Positions 57,626 to 64,000 of a stretch of DNA of 64,000 nucleotides are shown here, in pieces (position 1 is the first letter of the stretch; each line of letters begins with the position of its first letter). The notes under the pieces were generated by a model that saw only the letters and a program-made list of their open reading frames with translations, had not been told where the DNA came from and did not search any database. The DNA is taken from positions 1 to 64,000 of the forward strand of contig NZ_SLZQ01000002.1 in the NCBI RefSeq assembly GCF_004342585.1, written 5' to 3'. Made by a program: the position numbers and the translations under genes. This DNA comes from Paucimonas lemoignei. GTDB taxonomy: Bacteria > Pseudomonadota > Gammaproteobacteria > Burkholderiales > Burkholderiaceae_D.

Positions 57626-58186
57626 TCAGGAAGCCGCGCCAGCCGGCGGAACTTCTGCAAGGATATTGTCCACTACGGCTGCCAGATCCGGAAAGGTTTT
57701 CGTTCCCGGCGGCAGGCCTCCCTTGTCGAGCGTCTGCGTGCCATTGCCGGTCAAGACCAGATAGGGCGCGCAACCGGACACGAACGCGGCTTGCAGGTCG
57801 CAGAGGGAATCGCCGACGACCGGCACGCCTTTCAAGTCGATGTCGTAGCGCCTGGCGATGGCGCGCAGCATGCCCGGCTTGGGTTTGCGGCAGTCGCAAT
57901 TGTCTTCGACTGCGTGCGGGCAAAAGAACACGGCATCGATATCGGCGCCGGCCATTTTCGCGGCTTCATGCATCTTCTGGTGGATGGCATTGAGCGCCAC
58001 CACGGAAAGCTTGCCGCGGGCGATGCCGGACTGATTGGTGGTGACCACCACCCGGTAGCCAGCCTGGTTCAGGCGTGCGATCGCCTGCAGCGCGCCGGGG
58101 ATGGGCACCCATTCCTCCGGCGATTTGATGTAACCCTCGGCGTACTGGTTGATGACGCCGTTGCGGTCGAGGACGATCAGCTTCAT
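57626..58186 (-). CDS. gmhB: D-glycero-D-manno-heptose 1,7-bisphosphate phosphatase, motif I altered
   Basis: 186 residues from ATG 58186, as in relatives; ATG 58210 is possible. HAD phosphatase of the ADP-heptose pathway for LPS core. The nucleophile Asp7 is present, but the following acid/base Asp of DxD is Asn9 (LDRNGVIN instead of LDRDGVIN; codon AAC at 58162-58160). The rest is intact: TTNQSGIARG, the zinc loop FFCPHAVEDNCDCRKPKPG and VVGDSLCDLQAA. Next to glyS, the usual order. Confidence 0.9.
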   Translation of the reverse strand: MKLIVLDRNGVINQYAEGYIKSPEEWVPIPGALQAIARLNQAGYRVVVTTNQSGIARGKLSVVALNAIHQKMHEAAKMAGADIDAVFFCPHAVEDNCDCRKPKPGMLRAIARRYDIDLKGVPVVGDSLCDLQAAFVSGCAPYLVLTGNGTQTLDKGGLPPGTKTFPDLAAVVDNILAEVPPAGAAS

Positions 58187-58217
58187 GGCCGATGTTTGCG
58201 CGTGAGGCATGTGAACT

Positions 58218-60314
58218 TTAGGCGGCCAGCTTGGAAATGTCGGCCACGCGGTTCATCATGCCGTGCAATTGCGCCAGCAATGCCAGGCGATTGTTGCGCA
58301 ATGCCGGATCTTCCGCCATCACCATCACATCGTCGAAGAAGGCATCCACGTTCTCGCGCAATTGCGCCAGCGCTTTCAAGGTGCCGGTGAAGTCGCCTTG
58401 GGCAAACGCGGCATCGATCTTCGGCGCCAGTGCGACCATGGCGCCATGCAGGGCACGCTCGGCTTCCTCCTGCAGCAGGCCGGTCTGCACACTACCGGCA
58501 GTGCCTTCGGATTTCTTCAGGATGTTGGTGATGCGCTTGTTGGCGGCAGCCAAAGCTTCCGCTTGCGGCAGGGCGGCGAAGGCTTGCACCGCTTCCAGGC
58601 GCTCGATGACGTTATCCAGGGTATCCGGTTCCTGCGCGACCACGGCTTCCACTTCGTGTTGCGTGAAGCCGCGCTCGCGCAGCAGGCCACGCAGGCGGTC
58701 GTACAGGAATGTGCGGATGTCGGCGTCGGCTTGCTTGAATTGCGCATTGCCGGCAAACAGTTGCGCAGCTTGCGTCAGCAACTGGCTGATCGACAGCGGC
58801 AGGCGCTTTTCCACCAGCATGCGCAAAATGCCCAACGCATGGCGGCGCAATGCAAACGGGTCCTTGTCGCCGGTGGGCGCAAGGCCGATGCCCCAGATGC
58901 CGACCAGGGTTTCCAGCTTGTCGGCCAGGGCCACGGCCGTGCCTGTATTCGTCGCAGGCAAAGCATCACCGGCAAAGCGCGGCTGATAGTGTTCCGATAT
59001 CGCTTGCGCCACTTCTTCCGGTTCGCTGTCATGGCGGGCATAGTAGGTGCCCATGATGCCTTGCAGCTCGGGGAATTCGCCCACCATGTCGGTCAGCAGG
59101 TCAGCCTTGGCTAGCAGTGCGCCGCGTTCGGCGAGCGCCACATCGGTACCGATGGATTTGGCAATGGCGGCGGCCAGCGATTTGACACGCTCGGTGCGCT
59201 GCGCCTGGGTGCCCAGCTTGTTGTGGTAGACCACGTTGGCCAAGCCGGGCAGGCGGTCAGCCAGCTTCTTTTTCTTATCCTGCTCGAAAAAGAATTTTGC
59301 ATCCGACAGGCGCGGGCGCACCACGCGCTCGTTGCCGCCGATGATGTGCTGCGGGTCTGCTGTTTCGAGATTGGAGACGATCAGGAAGCGCGAACGCAGG
59401 CGGCCATTGGCATCGGTCAGCGCGAAATATTTCTGATTGGTCTGCATGGTCAGGATCAGGCACTCTTGCGGCACCGCGAGGAATTCTTCCTCGAAGTGGC
59501 ATTCGTACACGACAGGCCATTCGACCAATGCGGTCACTTCATCCAGTAGCGATTCCGGCATCAAGACCTTGTCATGACCGGCGCGCTCCAGCAAAGCGGC
59601 GCGGATCTTTTCCTTGCGCTCGGTGATGCTGGGCACGATCTTGCCCTGGGATTCCAGCAGCGTTTCATAGCTTTCCGCATTCGGCAGCGCCACTTCGCCT
59701 TGCGACAGGAAGCGGTGGCCGAGCGTGGTGCGGCCAGCAGCCAAGCCGAGGATCGCCAGCGGCACGACTTCCGTGCCGTGCAGGGCGATCAGGCGGTGCA
59801 CCGGGCGCACGAATTGCACGTCGGAGCCATCCGGGCGCTGGTAATTCATGACCTTCGGGATCGGCAGCTTGGCGACGGTATCTTCCAGCGCGGCTTGCAA
59901 GCCGATATGCAGTGGCGAACCGGCAGCGGTATAGCTGAAGAAAAAGCTTTCAGTCTTGCCATCCTGAGCACGTTCCAGTTGTTCCAGCGAGATGGCTTCG
60001 ACCTTGGCGGTGGCTGCCAACGCGGCCAGCTTCTTGCCCAGAGGCGCAGTCGGCTTGCCTTCGGCATCCAGCGCCACCGTTACCGGCAGCACTTTTTCGC
60101 GGATCGCCTTGTCGGGAGACGTCCCGCGCACGCGGGTGATCGACACCGCCAGGCGGCGCGGCGTGGCATAGGAAGTGGCGACGGCATCAGCTTCGAGGAA
60201 GTCGCGCGATTTCAAGCCATTCACGATGCCGGCGGCGAAGGCTTCTCCCAGTTTTGCCAATGCCTTCGGCGGCAATTCTTCGGTAAACAGTTCGACGAGT
60301 AGTGTTTGAGTCAT
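58218..60314 (-). CDS. glyS: glycyl-tRNA synthetase beta subunit
   Basis: 698 residues, normal for the bacterial alpha2-beta2 enzyme. Binds tRNA-Gly. Starts [20 protein letters not shown], contains [19 protein letters not shown] and [19 protein letters not shown], and ends in an anticodon-binding (DALR-like) region. Lies 36 bp after glyQ, which encodes the alpha subunit; the pair forms one operon. Confidence 0.96.
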   Translation of the reverse strand: MTQTLLVELFTEELPPKALAKLGEAFAAGIVNGLKSRDFLEADAVATSYATPRRLAVSITRVRGTSPDKAIREKVLPVTVALDAEGKPTAPLGKKLAALAATAKVEAISLEQLERAQDGKTESFFFSYTAAGSPLHIGLQAALEDTVAKLPIPKVMNYQRPDGSDVQFVRPVHRLIALHGTEVVPLAILGLAAGRTTLGHRFLSQGEVALPNAESYETLLESQGKIVPSITERKEKIRAALLERAGHDKVLMPESLLDEVTALVEWPVVYECHFEEEFLAVPQECLILTMQTNQKYFALTDANGRLRSRFLIVSNLETADPQHIIGGNERVVRPRLSDAKFFFEQDKKKKLADRLPGLANVVYHNKLGTQAQRTERVKSLAAAIAKSIGTDVALAERGALLAKADLLTDMVGEFPELQGIMGTYYARHDSEPEEVAQAISEHYQPRFAGDALPATNTGTAVALADKLETLVGIWGIGLAPTGDKDPFALRRHALGILRMLVEKRLPLSISQLLTQAAQLFAGNAQFKQADADIRTFLYDRLRGLLRERGFTQHEVEAVVAQEPDTLDNVIERLEAVQAFAALPQAEALAAANKRITNILKKSEGTAGSVQTGLLQEEAERALHGAMVALAPKIDAAFAQGDFTGTLKALAQLRENVDAFFDDVMVMAEDPALRNNRLALLAQLHGMMNRVADISKLAA

Positions 60315-60350
60315 TGCGTTCTCGTTATTTGTTGTCGGCGCGTCGTGGGA

Positions 60351-61262
60351 CTACGCGGCCTGGCGGCTGTCGCCGCACATCGGGAAGCCCAGCTTCTCGC
60401 GCGAATCGTAGTAGGCCTGTGCCACCGAACGCGACAGGTTGCGGATGCGGCCGATATAGGCAGCGCGCTCGGTCACGGAAATGGCGCCGCGCGCATCCAG
60501 CAGGTTGAAGGTATGCGCGGCTTTCAAGACCATTTCATAGGCCGGCAGCGCCAGCGGAACTTCCATCAGACGCTTGGCCTCGGCTTCGTAATTGCCGAAC
60601 AGCGAAAACAGGAATTCGGTGTTGGAGTGCTCGAAGTTATAGGTCGATTGCTCAACCTCGTTCTGATGGAAGACATCGCCATAGGTCAGGCGCTTGGTCA
60701 CGCCATGTTCTTCCCATTCGGTCCACACCAGGTCATAGACGTTTTCCACGCCTTGCAGGTACATCGCCAGGCGTTCGATACCGTAAGTGATTTCGCCCAG
60801 CGTCGGCTTGCAATCGAGGCCGCCTACTTGCTGGAAGTAAGTGAACTGCGTGACTTCCATGCCGTTGAGCCAAACTTCCCAGCCCAGCCCCCAGGCGCCG
60901 AGGGTCGGGTTTTCCCAATCGTCTTCAACGAAGCGCACATCGTTTTGCTTGAGGTCGAGCCCCAGCGCCTGCAGCGAGCCGAGGTAGAGGTCGAGGATGT
61001 TTTCCGGCGCCGGCTTCAGCACCACCTGATACTGGTAATAGTGCTGCATGCGGTTGGGGTTCTCGCCGTAGCGGCCATCCTTGGGACGGCGCGAGGGTTG
61101 CACGTAGGCGGCGCGCCAGGGTTCCGGGCCGATCGCGCGCAGGAAGGTCGCGGTGTGCGAAGTGCCGGCGCCGACTTCCATGTCGTAGGGCTGCAAGAGC
61201 GCGCAGCCTTGCGCATCCCAGTATTCCTGCAGCTTCAGTATGACTTGTTGAAATGTGAGCAT
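60351..61262 (-). CDS. glyQ: glycyl-tRNA synthetase alpha subunit
   Basis: 303 residues, the class II catalytic subunit. Recognised from [20 protein letters not shown] at the N-terminus, [19 protein letters not shown] (motif 2 region), [20 protein letters not shown] and [13 protein letters not shown] (motif 3). Part of the corC-lnt-glyQ-glyS-gmhB-plsC stretch, all on the minus strand. Confidence 0.97.
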   Translation of the reverse strand: MLTFQQVILKLQEYWDAQGCALLQPYDMEVGAGTSHTATFLRAIGPEPWRAAYVQPSRRPKDGRYGENPNRMQHYYQYQVVLKPAPENILDLYLGSLQALGLDLKQNDVRFVEDDWENPTLGAWGLGWEVWLNGMEVTQFTYFQQVGGLDCKPTLGEITYGIERLAMYLQGVENVYDLVWTEWEEHGVTKRLTYGDVFHQNEVEQSTYNFEHSNTEFLFSLFGNYEAEAKRLMEVPLALPAYEMVLKAAHTFNLLDARGAISVTERAAYIGRIRNLSRSVAQAYYDSREKLGFPMCGDSRQAA

Positions 61263-61317
61263 GGTGGGTTTTCCGTCCCCGTGATGGGGTGAAGTCGAAT
61301 CGGTAAAACCCTGAATT

Positions 61318-62904
61318 TTAGCGTTTTTTGCCCGGCTCCGGCTGATTTTGCCCCTTTTTCCAGCTCAAGAAACGTGCGATTGCCAGAGCCAGCAGGGCGA
61401 GCGTCACTACCAGCCCATTTCCGAGCACGATATAGGGCGTCATGCCGGCATAACCCTGCACCGTGGCTTCCAGCGTGCCGGTGGTGAATGGCTTCAGTTG
61501 CGCCGTCACCTGACCGCGATGGTCAATGATGGCGGTCGCGCCGGTATTGGTGGCGCGCAGCATCGGGCGGCCCGTCTCCAGCACGCGCATCTGCGAAATC
61601 TGCAAATGCTGCGGCAAGGCGATCGAGTCACCGAACCAGGCGATGTTGGACACGTTCAGCAGCACGGTGGCTTGCGGCATCTCGCCGAAATAACCGGCTG
61701 AAAGCTGATCGGCGATCTCTTCGCCAAACAAGTCTTCGTAGCAGATATTCGGCAGCACCCACTGGTCTTTGACCTTGAATGGCGCCTGCAACGGTGCGCC
61801 GCGCGTGAAGTCGCCCAGCGGTATGTTCATCATGTCGACGAACCAGCGGAACCCCGGCGGAATGAATTCGCCGAAGGGCACCAGATGATGCTTGTCATAG
61901 CGATAGCCTGCGTTCTGCACACCTTGCGCGCCTGGCGTGCCGCCGGGAGCCAGCCCCAGCACGCTGTTGGCGTAGCGGCCCGGACCATCGGACATCGGCA
62001 AGCCAAGGATGATGTGGCTGCCCGACTGCCGTGCAAAGGTAGCCAGCCTGCCCAGGTACTCTTCCGGCAGGCGGGTCGACAGCAGTGGAATCGCAGTTTC
62101 CGGCGTGGCGATCAAATCTGCCGGGCGCTGGCTGATCATGATCTCGTAGTCCGACAGGGTGTTGACGATACGCTCAGGATCGAACTTCATTTCCTGTGGC
62201 ACGTTGCCCTGCAGGAGGCGCACGGTAATCGGCTCGCCATGCTTGTCAGTCCAGGTAATCGTCTGTAATGCCCAGCCGGCGACCAGCAATGCCGGCAGCA
62301 ATAGCGCAGGCAATTTGCGTGACGGCAGTAGCGCCAGCCCACCTGCCATCAGTGCCGCCAGCCAGCCGATGCCATACACACCGACGAGCGGCGCAAAGCC
62401 GGCCAGCGGCCCATTGCCATGCGCATAACCGGATGAGATCCAGGGGAAACCGGTGAAGATCCAGCCGCGCATCCATTCTCCCAGGGCCCAGAGCGAGGGG
62501 AGAATCAGTAGCAAAGTCAGCGTGTCGGAAAGCTGCCAGCGCCGGCGCAGCCAGATGCCGACGCCCCCCGCCAGCGCGACGAAGAGGCCTAGCCAGATTG
62601 CCAGCAGCGCGACCGCCAGCGCCGCCATCCAGGATGGCATGCCGCCATAATCGTGCATGCTGATGTACAGCCAGTGCACGCCGGCGACTGCCCAGCCCCA
62701 GCCATAGGCAAGACCGAGCAAGCCGGCCTGGCGCACGGAAGCGGATGCAAGCAATAGCCGCAACAGGATGGCCAGCAGCAGGATTTGCAGCGGCCACAGG
62801 CCGAAGGGCGCGAAGGCGAACAAGTTGCCGACACCGGCGGCCAGCGCCACCAGTGTCGTGACAGCGAAAGCAGGGCGGCGCCCGGCGCCTTCAAGAGCCG
62901 CCAT
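61318..62904 (-). CDS. lnt: apolipoprotein N-acyltransferase
   Basis: 528 residues from ATG 62904. Adds the third acyl chain to lipoproteins in the inner membrane. About six N-terminal helices (to about residue 210), then a nitrilase-like domain with the triad Glu269 ([10 protein letters not shown]), Lys338 ([12 protein letters not shown]) and Cys388 ([12 protein letters not shown]), and a final helix. Starts 7 bp after corC, the conserved corC-lnt pair. Confidence 0.95.
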   Translation of the reverse strand: MAALEGAGRRPAFAVTTLVALAAGVGNLFAFAPFGLWPLQILLLAILLRLLLASASVRQAGLLGLAYGWGWAVAGVHWLYISMHDYGGMPSWMAALAVALLAIWLGLFVALAGGVGIWLRRRWQLSDTLTLLLILPSLWALGEWMRGWIFTGFPWISSGYAHGNGPLAGFAPLVGVYGIGWLAALMAGGLALLPSRKLPALLLPALLVAGWALQTITWTDKHGEPITVRLLQGNVPQEMKFDPERIVNTLSDYEIMISQRPADLIATPETAIPLLSTRLPEEYLGRLATFARQSGSHIILGLPMSDGPGRYANSVLGLAPGGTPGAQGVQNAGYRYDKHHLVPFGEFIPPGFRWFVDMMNIPLGDFTRGAPLQAPFKVKDQWVLPNICYEDLFGEEIADQLSAGYFGEMPQATVLLNVSNIAWFGDSIALPQHLQISQMRVLETGRPMLRATNTGATAIIDHRGQVTAQLKPFTTGTLEATVQGYAGMTPYIVLGNGLVVTLALLALAIARFLSWKKGQNQPEPGKKR

Positions 62905-62911
62905 GTCAGCC

Positions 62912-63814
62912 TCAGTCTTCGGCAGGAGCCGGTGATGTCGGCAGTTTTTCGACCAGCAGCATGTCCACGCGGCGGGCATCGGCGCGCAAGACCTGGAAGT
63001 GCAACTGCCCGATATCGAACCGGTCGCCCTTGCGCGGCACGCGGCCCAGGTGGGTCACCACCAGGCCGCCGACGGTATCGACCGCATCTTCGGTCAGGTC
63101 GGTGCCGAGCGTTTCATTGAACTCGTCGATGTCGGTGATGGCATTGACGCGCCAGCGCGGACCGTGCAGGCCGTCGCGCACGCGCAGGATATTGTCCTCT
63201 TCCTTGTCGATATCGAATTCATCCTCGATATCGCCGACGATCTGTTCCAGCACGTCTTCGATGGTGATGAGGCCGGCGACCGCGCCGTATTCATCGACCA
63301 CGATCGCCATGTGATTGCGGTTGGCGCGAAAATCGCGCAGCAACACGTTCAGGCGCTTGGATTCCGGGATGAACACTGCCGGACGCACCTTGTTGCGCAC
63401 GTCGAAGGACTCATCGGCGTAATAGCGCAGCAAGTCTTTCGCCAGCAGGGTGCCGATCACCTTGTCGCGATCGCCGTCCACCACCGGAAAGCGCGAATGG
63501 CCGGTTTTCAGCACCAGCGGCATCCATTCCTCGATGGGCGTGGAAATATCGATAACGTCCATCTGCGGACGCGGCACCATGATGTCGCGGGCGGAAAGGT
63601 CGGATACCTGGAAAACGCCTTCGATCATCGACAGGGCGTCGGCGTCGATCAGATTGCGCTCGTGGGCGTCGTGGAGAATGTCGAGCAATTCCGACCGGTT
63701 GTCGGGCTCGGGAGAAATCAGGGCGGTCAGTCGTTCAAATAGGGTGCGGTGCGGCGGCCGGTGGGGCTTGGCGCTGGCGTCGAACGAACTGACGCTACTA
63801 GGGTGTTCTTGCAT
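62912..63814 (-). CDS. corC: CorC/HlyC-family CBS-domain protein
   Basis: 300 residues from ATG 63814; a TTG at 63844 would add ten residues. Two CBS domains (SARDIMVPRPQMDVID near 70 and HMAIVVDEYGAVAGLITIE near 150) and a C-terminal CorC/HlyC transporter-associated domain. Linked in enterobacteria to Mg/Co efflux; no membrane domain. The gene sits between ybeY and lnt, as in most proteobacteria. Confidence 0.92.
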   Translation of the reverse strand: MQEHPSSVSSFDASAKPHRPPHRTLFERLTALISPEPDNRSELLDILHDAHERNLIDADALSMIEGVFQVSDLSARDIMVPRPQMDVIDISTPIEEWMPLVLKTGHSRFPVVDGDRDKVIGTLLAKDLLRYYADESFDVRNKVRPAVFIPESKRLNVLLRDFRANRNHMAIVVDEYGAVAGLITIEDVLEQIVGDIEDEFDIDKEEDNILRVRDGLHGPRWRVNAITDIDEFNETLGTDLTEDAVDTVGGLVVTHLGRVPRKGDRFDIGQLHFQVLRADARRVDMLLVEKLPTSPAPAED

Positions 63815-63925
63815 ATGGCGGGTAGCCGTTGTTTCAGAGGTCAATAGAATACACTAAATCCTGCCGGGAGCCGCAAGTTGGCAAGCCGACATGTTTCGGG
63901 CTTGCCATCCTGCAGGCAAGGCAGC

Positions 63926-64000
63926 CTAAGTTGGCTCATAAGGATTGGGAAAGCCCAATGCTGTGAGGATATCGATTTCCAATTGCTCCATTTCTGTCGC
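63926..64000 (-). CDS. ybeY: YbeY endoribonuclease, last 24 codons
   Basis: Only the 3' end is in the window. The frame ends EMEQLEIDILTALGFPNPY then EPT and TAG, matching the typical YbeY tail (MExLE..IL..LGF.DPY). YbeY is a metal-dependent RNase needed for 16S rRNA 3' maturation. Position directly before corC supports the call. A GGCAAGCC/GGCTTGCC hairpin without a T-run (63880-63906) lies between the two genes. Confidence 0.75.
   Translation of the reverse strand, partial: ATEMEQLEIDILTALGFPNPYEPT

Overview
The window looks like chromosome from a betaproteobacterium of the Burkholderiales, most likely Oxalobacteraceae (Herminiimonas, Herbaspirillum or Janthinobacterium-like). This rests on moderately GC-rich DNA, protein flavour and gene order: recG-oxyR-ubiA, queA-tgt-yajC-secD-secF, amgK-murU beside lptD-surA-pdxA-ksgA, and ybeY-corC-lnt-glyQ-glyS-gmhB-plsC. 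No rRNA, tRNA or CRISPR array was seen.

Layout. 1-850: a mobile-DNA scar with the 5' part of an IS110-family transposase, an attC-like inverted repeat, a small membrane-protein gene and a truncated 2H-phosphoesterase gene. 1224-11427: a six-gene, partly overlapping operon of yfaA-yfaT-yfaS-yfaQ-yfaP type plus a second DUF2135 gene. It is built around a 1546-residue bacterial alpha-2-macroglobulin with an intact thioester motif. 11778-15864: small, mostly uncharacterised genes (membrane protein, outer-membrane barrel, ankyrin protein, pyrimidine-dimer glycosylase, acidic protein, YqjD/ElaB-like protein). 15975-25753: ubiA, oxyR and recG on the minus strand, then queA-tgt-yajC-secD-secF on the plus strand. 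25866-28160: MarR regulator, two YceI proteins and cytochrome b561. 28280-30492: purB and a GST. 30578-33445: iron cluster bfd-tonB-exbB-exbD-bfr with a Fur-box candidate. 33579-35228: truncated globin and flavohemoglobin hmp with NsrR-like sites. 35570-41233: nudJ-like/mnmA, panD and pntAB. 41457-43067: a diguanylate cyclase. 43174-47427: ubiH-pepP-murU-amgK. 47615-53195: lptD-surA-pdxA-ksgA. 53243-55621: gloA, pagL-like, MFS transporter. 55943-64000: YgjP-type metalloprotein, plsC, gmhB, glyS, glyQ, lnt, corC and the 3' end of ybeY.

How the genes work together. Much of the window serves the envelope: LPS assembly and modification (lptD, surA, gmhB, pagL), lipoprotein acylation (lnt), phospholipid synthesis (plsC), peptidoglycan recycling (amgK, murU) and protein export (yajC-secDF). 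The most interesting unit is the alpha-2-macroglobulin operon. By eye, YfaT carries NlpC/P60-like Cys/His motifs, while YfaQ combines a degenerate penicillin-binding-protein-like region, a SpoIID-like region and a C-terminal HExxH motif. That suggests a periplasmic system linking protease trapping to peptidoglycan. Regulatory sites give a second layer: a Fur-box candidate before bfd, an NsrR-type operator at hmp, and a palindrome that may be the MarR operator before the cytochrome b561/YceI genes.
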